NCBI GenBank assembly: GCA_950295325.1
Contig: OX485809.1
Span: 682,001 to 746,000 of the forward strand
Direction of reading: 5' to 3'
DNA: 64,000 bases
From: Polytrichum commune
Lineage: Eukaryota; Streptophyta; Polytrichopsida; Polytrichales; Polytrichaceae
The position numbers and the translations under genes are program-made. The notes below the pieces were generated by a model that made no database searches, was not told the origin of the DNA, and saw nothing but the letters and a program-made list of their open reading frames with translations. This document shows, one piece after another, positions 27,801-40,330 of the stretch (position 1 is its first letter; every line of letters starts with the position of its first letter).

Positions 27801-30800
27801 CGACGTGAATTTGAGCCCATTGGTCCTACCCCCTGCTCAAGAATCCTCTTGATGCAGGGTGGGGATTACTACCTACCTTGCAGTGAGTGGGCTCTTGGCT
27901 TCCTACTTACTTAGCTAGTATTTTTTTTCTATCAAATAGAGAGAAGATCTCACAGCAAGAACCGAACCGCCAACCACTCCATTCAGAAATGGGTACCTCT
28001 CCACTATCACCCAGTAGTTTAGGATCATCTTAGACTGATGATATTCATGAATGGAGCATATCCTAATCATTATATCAAATATAATCAAAATAGGTAGTAG
28101 GGAAATGTCATACGGCGTCATTTAACACCGATTCGCCAAAAACATAAGCGTAAAGATCCGAATCCACTTCTAGTTCCTGAATAAATATACATTTTTCTTA
28201 GAATCAAACTCATGGTATGTTTTTGATTATGACAATACAATAGAAACACATAGTTTAATTTGAGTCACTATAAATATAAAAATTCACCTTGATAGTATGA
28301 ATGTGCACTAGCTATGACATCCCATGGTTATATTCTCGGGGTCCACATGAACGGACGCACACTGCTTAATAATAATGTTATGTGATCAAAACCTCCCTTT
28401 TATAATTAATAGCACTTATTGAAAGAAAGAAAAATGTCTCTTACATTAAAGATTGCGAGAACCGTGACGGGATCGGTAGCCGAAATAAGTGCACCAAATG
28501 TGAGGCACACCAAGAATGGCATGGCATATGTCCAACCAAGGTATCCAAATGTCCATCTAGTCCCAAATGGTCCACAAGGAAAGCTTCAATATGATCTTCC
28601 AAATTAGCTCAAATTTAGAAGAAGAAAATAAAATGCGATGCAAATTCAATTCCTACTTCGATTCAAACATGATGGATATTTCGCTTCAAGAAGACCAAGT
28701 TGAGTCACTAAATACGTGGTGAAAATGAACATAATATATTGAACCAAAGTCTTACAAGAGAATGCCAATAACAAAGGTTGAGATCATCGTGCCCAAGAAT
28801 GCAAACGTACAAATGGCTCCAAAATTTGCAAAGAAATGACTCTGCAAGTGTGTCCCAAGTGCTAGGATTCAACCATAATTGATACTTAAATAACAACTAG
28901 ACTAAGCTCAAGTCCATAATTATAGCATGTTGAATTCTATTTCAGGATTCTCCAATAGAATATGCACAATTGATTATGATAATATTATTGTAGCGATTAT
29001 TTTGATTACATTTTCTTTATTCAACAACTTATTATATAGATTTTACGTCCAAAAATGAGTATTTTGTTTTCTCTTCATATCTAAATAGCATAACATTTAA
29101 GTATTCATTCAGGATTCACATATCACTTTAGGTTTATGAGATGTGTATCGACAAATCCGTCCATAGAATTGAAACCACCAAAAAGTCTAAATTCAAAAAA
29201 TATGTCCAAGTTTATACAATTATAAGTTCCATTTATCAACACGACATAAACAAACTCAACGTAAGACATGTAGAATTGTTAATCATCAAGTTCCTCCGAG
29301 AAACTTGCTATTGTTTACCGGTTTTAAGCTCCATCCTGAATCGGTGATCATCTTTTGTCAAAGAAAAAAGAAAAAACAATCATCAACTTCGTCCCATAAA
29401 TTTACTTTCACACTTAATTTCACTTCTAAGTTCCACATATTGATTAATATTGTAGATTGATATGGAAGAAGATATGTTCAATTAATTCTACTTTTAAAGT
29501 TTTTGATGACGTGGGTTTAATGTGAAAAGGATATAATATAATTGGTGGCAATAGCACATAAAAGAAGAAATGATTGTTGAAGTTGATCCAAGTCCTGTCC
29601 ATTATAACACACGAGCTTAAATTGCATACAATAGCAAAGGCTCACTTTTTATTCCTATTTACGAGTTTATATCAAGTCTTGTAGTAGCATAGATTCTGAA
29701 TAAGATGGAGTTAGGAGCTTATACCGTAGCTCTCTAGCAGCTTGGGCAGAAAGAAAAAAAATCATTTTAAAAGTGCCTAATTTATGGGAAATTCATTTTG
29801 TTGGGTGTCCAAAAAAAATAGTAATAATAACATTCAAAGAGTGCCTGAAATCATAATAATGCAAGTGACACTCATTGAAATCCAACAAAGTAGCATCAAA
29901 TAACTTGAACAGTGTCTTCACACAGCATCAATCTCACTCATGGTCTAAAAACGATACAAGCATGAATTTGCTCCACAAGTCATGCTGACACATTACCATT
30001 AAAATGGGAATGAAACAAGCAAACGGAACTGAATGTCTAGCTTCTTTTTTTTAAAGTACAATCTACTGATTTTAGAATGTTATTTTCTGAGATGCCTAAC
30101 TTACTTTCACACTTTAATTAATTATTGGGAAGAAAGGTGCCCAAGCTGCTAGAGAGCTACGGTAATGCAAATAAGATGAACTTAGGAGCTTCGAAAGTTT
30201 GAAGAGTCTTGGGTTTGTCTTCACAAAATTTACCTAAATCCTTTCTCGTCGCCAATGAATGTCACCATCAAACCAACAAACACACCTGCAATCTATCATT
30301 TATAAACTAAATTTCATGATTGTATTCAACGACTTAATTAGGATCTACATCACCTTTGCAAGCTACATGAATGGATGAATGTTTATGGAGATAATTAGCA
30401 CCAACATGGAGCATGATGTGGATTATATTCATGAGGAGAAGGTTAAGTGATTATCCCCATTTAGTGAGGGTGGGCTAATAGTGCGTGTGGGAAATTAGTG
30501 AAGGTGATACTAAATTTTCTTTATCCTATGAAGTTAGTGCCACTAAACGGATTAGGGTTTCGGGAGTTCAAAGTGTCAAAGTGCCGGAAACTCTCAATGA
30601 AAGCTCTCTTCAAATTCTTAATGTGAGGAGATGCCTCAGGAGTGAGTGGTGCCGACTATGAAGAAGAAAAAGAAGAAGAAGCTTCTTTGAGCTCACCAAA
30701 ACAAATTATACACTCTACAAACACCTTAGAACACACATTAATTTCCTTGAAATGTATGGTGAATGAGCATGAATTCATGAATTTAGTATCACTTGGTGAA

Positions 30801-31397
30801 AATTTCAGCACTCACTACTTTTGAGTTTTGGCAAAATAGTGCATGTGTCAGGCATTAGTACCACGCGCACTAATTGGAATAATCAATGTAGACCTAAGCA
30901 TAATCTACTTGTTGACAAAACATTTAAGGAATAGAAACACAACTTATGTGACGTGACACATCATAACATTAGTTAGCAAAGCAAGGCTCTTCCTACATCA
31001 TTAGGTTGACACTACAGCAACAGAAGTGTCGAAATTTACAAGATGTTATGATTATACTCCTAGGATTTTGTGGCCCACACAACTAAAGGTATGTGCTGAC
31101 TAATGTTATGACATTCCGAGAGAACTTTCTACTAAGCCTTAGCAACTATTGGTGGTTGGAAAATGAGTTACCAAGGAGTAGTGCGATGCCCGCTTCATGA
31201 AGTATCAAAATATTTTTCCGTCGTAATATGTGACCCGTGACAAATGTGCAACCCAAAATGATTGTTTGTAGCAATATAGATAGACTTGCTACATTTGTGG
31301 CCTCCGTTGTGGATGACTCCACACTTGCAATCTCCACAAGATTCATCTCTTTCCAACCTCCAAACATCATATTGGCTGCCATGAAAAACAAACTCAT
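21883..31397 (-). CDS. Endosomal Na+(K+)/H+ exchanger, NHX5/NHX6 type, complete, 18 exons
   Basis: A CPA1 cation/proton antiporter. Plant NHX5/6 act in Golgi, TGN and endosomes to set luminal pH and K+. Exons from the start: 31397-31172, 30285-30234, 29594-29492, 28841-28756, 28556-28445, 28176-28114, 27590-27571, 27055-26958, 26724-26664, 25765-25657, 25512-25415, 24654-24579, 24013-23994, 23753-23656, 23113-23001, 22556-22455, 22258-22125, 21985-21883. Phase is continuous throughout, giving 557 residues (Arabidopsis NHX6 is close to 535). Motifs in order: [30 protein letters not shown] (the amiloride-site region), [23 protein letters not shown] (the conserved Asn-Asp), [47 protein letters not shown], and a C-terminal [12 protein letters not shown]. 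The tail is acidic, then basic. The start is uncertain: ATGs at 31493 and 31382 are also in frame. The loop after LPPII and the VALFLE stretch in exon 12 differ from what I expect for the family. Three MITEs and a LINE scrap sit in introns only. Confidence 0.95.
23169..23585. mobile_element. MITE with TA target duplication, copy 1, in an NHX intron
   Basis: The two ends are inverted repeats of about 25 bp built on CTCTCTAGCAGCTTGGGCA, flanked on both sides by TA (23167-23168 and 23586-23587). Length is 417 bp, with no coding capacity. It lies in the intron between the exons ending at 23656 and starting at 23113. Its interior matches copy 2 (29724-30162) in the opposite orientation. A TA duplication fits the Tc1/mariner (Stowaway-like) class, though the terminal sequence is not the classic Stowaway one. 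Confidence 0.85.
24438..24484. repeat. Small perfect-stem palindrome
   Basis: TATCGTAAGATCCTA is followed about 15 bases later by TAGGATCTTACGATA, its reverse complement. The hairpin lies within an intron of the exchanger gene. It could be a relic of a short inverted-repeat element. Function is unknown. Confidence 0.75.
25775..25945 (-). mobile_element. LINE 3'-end scrap in an NHX intron
   Basis: This stretch matches the 3' ends of the LINE copies near 4650 and 18300 (a CGATTTCAAAGTC block, AATGGGA...GAAAG, and a CTAGAGTGGCGGA block). It begins only about 10 bases beyond the splice acceptor of the exon 25765-25657, so insertion left the acceptor intact. Confidence 0.65.
26109..26612. mobile_element. 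PIF/Harbinger-like MITE, copy A, in an NHX intron
   Basis: A 504-bp non-coding element with terminal inverted repeats beginning GGGCCAC (left) and ending GTGGTCC (right). It is flanked by the 3-bp duplication TTA (26106-26108 and 26613-26615). A 3-bp TWA target and GGGCC-type ends are typical of PIF/Harbinger (Tourist-like) elements. Inside are two short direct repeats, CACTACGCTTGAGGGACC near 26203 and CACTACACTTGAGGATCC near 26484, about 281 bp apart. It lies 51 bp into the intron, just after the donor at 26663. Confidence 0.92.
29724..30162. mobile_element. MITE with TA target duplication, copy 2, in an NHX intron
   Basis: A 439-bp element whose ends are inverted repeats starting CCGTAGCTCTCTAGCAGC, flanked by TA at 29722-29723 and 30163-30164. 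It is homologous to 23169-23585 but inverted. It sits in the second intron. The flanking sequence AATAAGATG...TTAGGAGCTT is present on both sides of the element, about 22 bases long with a few mismatches. Confidence 0.88.
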
Positions 31398-34300
31398 TTC
31401 CCGTAGACTAGGGCTACAAATAAATAGGGTTGAAATTTGACACGATTTGGTGTTGCTTGCACTTATGTGCATGGGAGATCGTTCTCCTTTCATTAAGGGT
31501 TATGAATATTGAATCCAACCATTTTATATTCACTAGAAGAAAACTTGTTCATTACAACCATCCGTTGTGACTTGGCCATTGCAATTCATGGTGAGAAATT
31601 GCATAAATGAGTATTGAATCCAACCATTTTATATTCACTAGAAGAAAACTTGTTCATTACAACCATCCGTTGTGACTTGGCCATTGCAATTCACGGTGAG
31701 AAATTGCATAAATGAATTATTTTGGTTGTCAACTGAAGATTTTGGGCTGCAGTTTTTGGATAATGAATAACCAAAACCCTCCGGTTCCCAACCAAAATGA
31801 TTTATTTATGCATTTTCTCGCCATGAGTCACAATGGCCAAGTCACAACGGATGGTTGCCAAGGACAAATTTTCTTCTGGCGATTGAAGTAATCCCATTGT
31901 AACACATCGTAATCATGGCCAAAATTTGGGTTGAAGTATTCATGGTTTCATCGTAGCGACAAGAATTTTAAGAACGGATGAAGGCCCCTAGACCCATGGG
32001 TGCACAAATAGAGCGCATCTTCTTCTCCTTCTTTTTCAAAAGAGAAGTTGGGCACGAGACTTGCGAGGCAATGAATTGATGAGATGTATGCAAGACCTCT
32101 TACTCTTCTTTGGGTGGAGATTTTATGCCACGACTATCATCTCAAGATGAGATTTAATGCACGCACTCATAGTACCAAGCATGACTCGTTGTATGTCCTC
32201 ACCGCATGTGCTTTTAAAAACGGCTTTGTCGAGATCTAATTGTTTGGACAACTTTAGGGTTTTGTGAACATAGATTCCTACATCTCTCTCTCTCTCAAAA
32301 ATAAGACTCTACTACTAACGATGACATGTTCTTCCAAACACTATCAACACCCAAGGTCCACCCATCATGAATCGCGAGGTCACTTTGTACTTGTAAATAA
32401 TAAAAAGTAACGGCATTACTTGCAAAACTTATATGGACAAATTGTCTATGAACCACATGTCATGTATCAACCTTTAACAAGCATCTTAGAGTAGAACGAA
32501 ATATGCTTGGGCGTGTTTTATTATTTACAAACTTGGCAAAAAGAAAGGTTGGAATTTAAATGTGTACCTTATTATCAATGGCCGATTTGTGAAGAGTCCT
32601 TGCTCCACAAAGGAACTTCGAATACCACAACCTTCATGGAATTCATGAGTATCTAATAAGCATGTTCGATTGAGTGATCCATCACCAAGAATTGGAGACT
32701 AAGGTACATCCTAGAAAGTGTTTCCCAAACCTTGACTACTTTACAACCCGCATTGCAAAGGCCATTTGCTTCCCATTCAATTGCGGGAGTTACAAAACAC
32801 CTTTGCATTTCCACATATGTTGGAGTCAATTCACATTTACACGAATGCCACATCATTCATGAAAAAATGCTCCACATGTTCAACTAAACATGAACCAAGC
32901 TCCACGCCAGCTGACTAATGACAAGATTACGCTCGTTTAAACTTACACTTGAGGGTTTAAGTATTCTCTCACCTTGTTGACATGCAAAGTGTAAGTTCGT
33001 TGGGACAAATTCAAAGATGACAAAGAAATTCAAGGTTTCATGTGCATGGTGTGCATATAGAGCGATTTGAATCCTTAAGTGCATGAGAACCATAGTTTTA
33101 ACTCTAAATATTTTATGCATCGACAACATACAATGAGAAAAGCTACCACATTTATTCAAAACCCATGACTACATTTTAATGCATTCACAAATTAATAACA
33201 TGTGGATAGGATGATGGATGTTGATGTTTCTATAGGATTACTTGTAGAAAAGAATCCTAGAGGAATCTCGTACTCGCTTGAATGTTGATATTCACAATCA
33301 AAAAGAAATTTCATCACAAATGGCTTGATGTAAGGTGGAAGGTTTGTAGCATGTTAAAGGTTCCATGTCAATGGAATTATAACTTAACTAGAAATCCTTG
33401 CTAAGGTTCTTGCCAATGTGATAACAATCAAATTTAGCTATTTGGAACTTAAGTTAATCCCCCTTCTTAAGAGAAGGCATATAGGCGAGAAGAGATCAAA
33501 TTTTTAACTATTTATTGCCCTCTTTATTGCTATCTAGCCCTTTGAACATAATGTGCCCCCAAATCTCCTCTACATTGTCATGGGATTGTCATGAAGGATG
33601 AGGAGATCAAAACCATGAATATGAATGATTATTTTTGCACAGAATGAAGAGTATTCTAAGAGTATGCATGGCTTAGATGCGTATGTTTAAGGCCTACATT
33701 GGTAATAGATGTTTGAGTTTTTTCCCGTTCTAAATAAACAAATTCCATTAAATTGGAGTTTAGTTTTTTTGTTGAGAGAGAGAGAGAGAGAAGGGGGGGT
33801 AAATGGGAGTGTTGCTTTAGGGTTCACATGTGATAAGTTCATTATTATTTAGGTTTGATGGAAATAGTACACAGTGACTAATATTTTTGGTTTTAAAGTT
33901 AGGACTAAGTTGTAGTCTTTGTAAAGTGGATAGGGTAGGTGATGGAGAGAGATGACCTATGCACATGGTTGGAAAAAAAAGTTTTCCTAGAAGTAGGCAG
34001 CCTCATGCAAGGTTGGACAACTAGTTGAGCGGCAACGCTATGCAGCTAATTCCATGCTATTGCCTAAGTTTGATCACCGTGCAAGTTGCATACTACAATA
34101 AAAATGCAACCTACATTTTACCCAACGCAATACACATAGTGCATGTCTTTTATCCTAACAATTAAAACAAACATTTTTATTGTGATGTTTTACTATTGCG
34201 TTCATGTTTTTTTTATTGTTCATGGTTTAGGCCCACGTCCTCCAAGTGGAGTGCGGTCGTGGAAGCCCAAGCCATGTGCCCATCCCAAGAGACTGGTGAG

Positions 34301-34457
34301 GCATAGGGTGGAGTTGATTGTGGGATTGGTCCCTACTTTTTGAACACAAGAAATAATGAGGTTTGGTATTTTGTGGTATGTGGGTTGTTTCCGAGATGGG
34401 GAGTGAAGTGGCCCCACCTAGTGTTGGATTTGTTGTGCCCATGCATGCAAGTTATTA
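31398..34457. other. Upstream of the exchanger gene; repeats, no gene recognised
   Basis: This stretch includes the expected promoter and 5' UTR of the exchanger gene. A tandem duplication at 31507-31716 is listed separately. From 32600 to 33160 the minus strand holds two medium open frames (67 and 91 codons) with no recognised domain. A GA microsatellite lies at 33775-33792. Confidence 0.4.
31507..31880. repeat. Recent 105-bp tandem duplication plus inverted third copy
   Basis: The unit starting TATTGAATCCAACC at 31507 is repeated at 31612 with about one difference (TTCATGGTG against TTCACGGTG). A third, older copy in reverse complement follows at about 31795-31880 (GCCAAGTCACAACGGATGG). 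The whole resembles a small inverted-repeat element whose left arm was later doubled. Confidence 0.85.
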
Positions 34458-34965
34458 TCCTTGAGGAGAGGGTGTTGTGGGGTTGACATGGCTAAGGGTG
34501 AGTTTCCATGTAAATCGCTTGCCCACTAGATTCCATATAATAATGGGTCAGAGGTGTTTGCATGTAGTTAATCACAAGCCGCCATCCAACCGAATTCTGG
34601 CGGTCTACTAGAATGTGGAGGGTTGTGGACACAGGTTGCTAGACTTCCATGCTCCCACTAAAGAATCTTTAACCTACAAGTGCCGGTCACTAAAGTACTA
34701 AGACCCGTTGAAGACTCAAGACGACCAATGTTGGTCGAGTATTCCATCCTTGGTAACCGAGAGGAACAGGTTAGTAGGTGGGCCCAATTTAAGAAGATGG
34801 GAAAAAGTAGTTGGCACATACGAACCCTGCCCCACTAGATTCCCTCTACATTTGGACGGGTTTATCTTTATCACACTAGAATCTGGTGGGCGAGCGGCCT
34901 ACATGAAAACTCACCCTAAGACATCACAATATTTGTGACTCAAACACCTCTCCTCATCGGTGGAG
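34458..34965. repeat. Inverted-repeat element of about 0.5 kb
   Basis: The left arm at 34458-34535 (TTGAGGAGAGGGTG, then CTAAGGGTGAGTTTCCATG and CTTGCCCACTAGATTCC) pairs with the right arm at about 34878-34960 in reverse complement (AGAATCTGGTGGGCGAG, CATGAAAACTCACCCTAAG, CAAACACCTCTCCTCAT). Mismatches are scattered. The interior is non-coding. It is MITE-like, but no target duplication was identified. Confidence 0.7.
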
Positions 34966-37900
34966 ACACTTGGGTGTGATACTTGCACGTGAGATAGGAG
35001 AAAGATAGGTTGTGCAAAACCTAAATGGTTAGTTTGATTGGCTAGGTATGAGAAGCCAATGTCCTACAATACACGTTTCTAGTATACAATATATTAAATG
35101 GTGCCAAAGATCGAGCAAGAAACTTACCTTTTTAAATCATAGCAATTTGAGTGGCCAATTTCAGCACTTCTTGGAACATGGAGCAAACAGCAACTAAGTT
35201 AGCTCCGGTGACTTGATCAAGGTGTGCTATCTAGAGCTCTTGAGGTATGAGTGTTAAATTAGCTAGTACACTCTAACCCGGATAATATGACACCTCAATT
35301 ATACGACACACTTCCCATCAACCAAACTTTGTTAATTTACCCCAATATTATGATTACGATGCTCGTAATACAACATTTTTAGGCCCGATTTGTCATATAA
35401 TATATAGGTAATTAATGCACACAATTGTAAGACCCACACTAGGATATGCCTTGGGATCAAGGAGTACATGATGAACTCATCAATGGGTTAACTTAACCCA
35501 ACTCAAGTTACTCATTTTAAATATTGGTTTCAAAACGTATGTTGCACTTTTGAGTCTTTGGGTTTGGGTGGAGGGTTGCAGGGTTTAGGGATTGTTGGAT
35601 CCGCATATTGGAATTATAAGGTTGTTGATTTCTCTTCTTGATGCAAAATTTGTCCTCACACCTTACTCTCACATTTCTTTATGTTCTTTTTCTTAATGAT
35701 GACATAGACCCTCTCACTTCACTAGGTTAATGAGCCTAGAAGGGTGTTTATATTCTTACCACAATGTAGTCCAAGTCCATTGCAGTAACATGTCTATTTT
35801 TGGTGCTCTCACAAGCCTTGTAAAACACCATTCAGATATAGGTGTGTGATTGAGGAGCGTCACCACATAAGACCCACCAACTTTGATTGCTAATCACCAC
35901 TACGCATATTTGTATCCATGAGTCCTTTGTGGTAGGTTTTGTTGATGGTCGATATACCATAACTCCAATTTTATTTCGTCCCGGAATCCGAATTGATCTA
36001 AAGTAAGTGGTGTTAATTCTATTGTTTATTTTAATTGAACACCTATATTAGATTGGCGTATGTTTAGGTGTGGATTTAAGAACGGACACCAAAATATACG
36101 TGTTTAAAGAGATTCACTTATGTGCTCAAAGGTTGTTGTGAATTTGAGGTGCTATAGTCCACGGTATTTGGAGGAGAACCTATGGTAGAGGCTGAACGGA
36201 AAATAAGAAAGTTTATTTGTTGGAAAGGACCTATACAACCTTAATGGAACTTACTTCTACATGATAAAGCCCATGGTTCACAACAGAGGCATTCAAACAA
36301 TTGAAAGAACAATTCAAATACCTACATAATGATTCCAAGGAGCAACCTATTCCAACGATGGCTAGCAAGGCACAAGGTGTGACAAGAAGTATATTAACAT
36401 CATATCCAATGCAAGAAATTTATTTGGAAAGTGACATAGGCAAACACCATTCTATGTCCATAGAAACTCCAATTGATCCAAAATATAAACATTGATCATA
36501 GTCATCTCACCGATGCAAAGGTTTTGTGTGGAATTGATATTTTCATTACGACAATTATTGAAAGTGACAAGCCACAAACTACCCAACATGATGATGCTAT
36601 TGGTGGCAATGTACCCATTGTTCATTTTGGTTACCAACCTTCCCCTCCTCTGCAATGCCATCAATACAAACCATGCAAGAGATTGGGGTCCCACATGTTG
36701 CCAAAGCTACACCAAAATCATTATATTCGTTAATTTGAGACTTTCTCTTGTCTCAAATTAATATATGGACCACAACAACATGGTCTAATGTTTGGGTCGT
36801 CCTACCTAAACCATCTTGATATGAGTTCTTAATTAGGTTCTTGATATGAACACCCGCTTCAAAGTATTTGCATCTTACAACATTCTCCAATATCTGTGTG
36901 ATTTTATCCATGTTCTTATATTTGTAACTGTCTCAAAATGCCAAAAAAGTCCCAAATTAACGAATATAGTGATCAAACATAAAAATTCATTGTTATAATA
37001 TATATTGGAGACCCCAGATGAATAGGAACATATTAAACCTAAAAGCAATGTCATTAATGGGGAGGCTTTTGTAAGAACATGAAAATATCATTGTAAAGTT
37101 GAAAGAAGCCATGGAAATTTGGACTACTTCATCCTCACAAAGGGTCAACTTCAACAAACCAAAAAAACCAAAAACAAAGTGGACAAAAAAATATCCTCAA
37201 CATATTATGATTATATTTAGATAAATACTAGTGTATTCTTATTGCATGATTGAGTGACTAGTGTTTTATAATTTCTTTGATTGTATGCTTCATAGATTAA
37301 ATATAGACCGTCTTAAATTTATTTTTGAGTCTTATGAATGTATGAGGATCATAAAAAATGTTATCCATAAATATTATTGAAAACCAAATATGGTTTTTTT
37401 TAATAGTATGTTGTGACGGTTAAATTTCTATGCTCTAATTTGAAAGTTTAAATTTTTAGCAAAGACTTCATGAATGTGCTAAAAACAATTTGGGAAGAGT
37501 TTCATTTCAAAGCATGTTAAGTTTTTTACAATATGTTAATATGATAATAACGTATGCAAGTGCTTTTCGGTTATATTTACTAATTGGACACCTATATTTA
37601 AATGATGTGTGGTTGGGTGTGGATCTAACACCATTCAATATAATAAAAAGCATGTTTAAGAGAAATTGGACTACAACTTCAAATTGTTTTAACTACTCTA
37701 GTATATTCAATACTCAACACAACTAGAGAGGCTCATATTATATTTGTTTAATGAGGAAGTAACTCATATGCACTTCCAATAATTTCCATCACTAAATCAT
37801 GGGAAATTGAACTTAAATCTACAACAATTATTCAATGTCCAACAAGGCTTCGTTTTGCACCGGCACAAAAAAAAAAGGCATATAAAGTTTGAAATTAATC

Positions 37901-39889
37901 TTTCCCGTCGAAAGAATTAAAAAAATGAAAATATGTCCATCACATGGAAAGGCGAAATAAACACCAACTTGTCAAAAGAAAGGTCCCCTCAACCATTACC
38001 TATCAACCCTATCCCATAATTATGGGCAAACAATGTTGTATGTCATAATATATAAGTCATGCTTCAATATCACATTGACTTAGGAGATATGAGTGAGCTT
38101 CTGCACCTTGAATTCAAACAATTTTTCTCTACAATCTCCAAACCTACCCCTCGCCAATCAAATCCCATCTCTAAGATATTCACATGCATCGCACTCAATG
38201 GTATTGACCAAGTAGAGCTTGAAGCGATGTGTGCACTGAGTGTTAAAAAGAAAATGTTTGCCCAAGAATGTGTTTGCAAAATGTTTTTTGCAACCGAATC
38301 CACTAACTTCTATGGAATTTTTCATCTTTCTTAGTCAGGGTGGTTCCATTATTAGTTATTTGTCTAGTTAGTAAAGAATTACTTGCCCTTTTGTTGCGTC
38401 AGATGTGGGTGTGTGCGTGTCTCTCTATGCAGGGAAAAGTAGTTGGTGTGTTTAGTAGCTTGTCACTTGTTGTAACAGAAGTATAATGTCATGGATAAGG
38501 AAATGCACATTTGTTTGTATGAGTGTGGAATTGTGTTGTCAAAGATGCATGATTGGTGTATGAGTTCATATTATGCCCAAAAATAAAGGTCCACATAAAG
38601 ATATCAAGTTATTATACATGAGTGCATCTTAATTGTTTGTTTTTATCAAACTAGATTATCAAATTAACCTCAAGATAGTAACAAGAAGTAATTCAAGGTT
38701 TAGAAGACCAAGGAGGGATCCTCACCAATTCTTCATGACATCTTTATTTGGTTCTCAAGGGCCACATAGACATGAATATTCTTGAGAGGTATATACTTTA
38801 AATTGTTCCTCTAGGCTATATAAGTTTTGAAGTTATTGACTAAGTATTTTTTTAATATATGAATGATTGAACTATGAATAATATGCAAAGAACATATGTA
38901 CTTTGTATCATCTTACTCAAAAAAAATAGCACCCTATAAGTTTTCTTTTTTTTAAAGTGTTCTTTCACCTTGTGTTATTTTTCATAGAAGATTTTCAAGT
39001 TTCATTTTCTTATAGTTTAATCAATCAAGGATGGGTTTTGTACAAATTGTATCACAAACTCAAGTGAACAAGCTACTTTCAACTTCACATTCACCTTCTG
39101 ATGATGATTTAATGGACTCTCAAGAAGTTCAACAACATGCACCCACAAGAGCTCCGGCTTAGACATATTAGAGGATGTTTAGATCATCTTGGAAAATTGG
39201 CAGGAAATGGATTTTGCATATGGGACCACATGATGGGCCTACACATGCTTTTAGGAATTGCTTTGCGTGTGAGGAATTTTGTGTTAACTCACCATTGGAT
39301 TTGGGAGCAGGTTGCAAAAGTGTGCACAAATCATTCATGGGTGACCACGATAAAAGCAATGATGAATAAGACTTGGTTGATATTTCAACAATTGAATCCA
39401 CTTTGGATTCATCAATTTTTATTTTGAAGAGATATTTTTTATGTGGTCACGGACCTAACTTTGGACAACCAACTAAAAACTTGGGTCCATTTTTGTCTTG
39501 AGCTTGGGTGGATGGTCTGTTAAGATGGAGGGCAAATGATGATGTTGAAGGCGCATTGAGATTATGGGATTGGAGGGGAGCATTTCACTTATGGCACAAC
39601 ATGAAGAATCGGAGAATTCTTAGTATGAATAAAACATTGTAAGAAGTTCAAACTTTACATTTTATTTTTGAAAAAATATAATTTGATCTTCAAATTTGTG
39701 TGAAAGATGAAGATTTCTTAACCTATCACTTGGAAGGTAGTTTTTTGATGTTATGTTGTTTGCCACATTGAAAGTAGTTTTGATGTTGTCTGTCACATTG
39801 AAAGGAAAGGGCAACCCATCACATGAAATGAGGTGGACCCATCAGAAAGGAGCACTGATGTCCACAACCAAATAACATGGTTTGAAACA
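34966..39889. other. Repeat-rich intergenic DNA; no gene recognised
   Basis: At 35985-36200 and 37550-37720 are inverted, partial relatives of the 330-bp repeat listed at 50365 and 56458. At 37860-38090 is a copy of the repeat that is tandem at 45.9-46.4 kb. Open frames at 36301-36495, 38059-38334 and 39137-39427 (plus) resemble nothing I know and have no neighbouring exons. The first and third may be fragments of old transposon genes. Confidence 0.4.
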
Positions 39890-40330
39890 ATGAACTGGGA
39901 GAACTGACAACTAGTTACAGATGAACTGGTTGGGTTTGAGAAATAACCAGTTGAAGTTTAAGACTTCACGAAAATCACCGGTCATTGTAGAGGAATCTAG
40001 AGAATAATCCTCAATTTAATAAAAGAAAAACCGACAGATCACTATGAAACCGGTTGGACTTGAAACACTAAGATTTGGACCGATTATGCCCAAAATCCTC
40101 CCCAGAGACTGGTGTGAAAGGAATGACAACATCCGAACTACACAGTGCAACCTCCACACTTCCTATTTTGGATAAGAAAGTGCAGATAACAAGGATCAAT
40201 TACCGATCACAGGTATTTATGGAATATACCCCAATTTAATAATAAAAATTCGAGAGATGTCAACATGCAACTGGTTGGAATTGGAAACACTAGGATAACG
40301 ACCGATTATGTTCAAAAATCTCGCATACAG
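39890..40330 (+). repeat. Two copies of a dispersed repeat in tandem
   Basis: The copies at about 39890-40110 and 40190-40330 are similar to each other and to about 59725-59950. Shared blocks are CTAGTTACAGATGAAC, ACCGGTTGGACTTG and ACCGATTATG. Two reverse-complement relatives lie at 1285-1480 and 46665-46835. There is no coding capacity. Confidence 0.7.

Noticed and set aside
36301-36733. Overlapping plus-strand frames that could be a transposon polyprotein piece
   Set aside because: No recognisable motif, and the frames do not join. Left as unassigned intergenic DNA.
39137-39427. 96-codon plus-strand frame with several Trp and Cys
   Set aside because: No recognised domain, two competing frames on the same strand, and no supporting exons or splice sites nearby.
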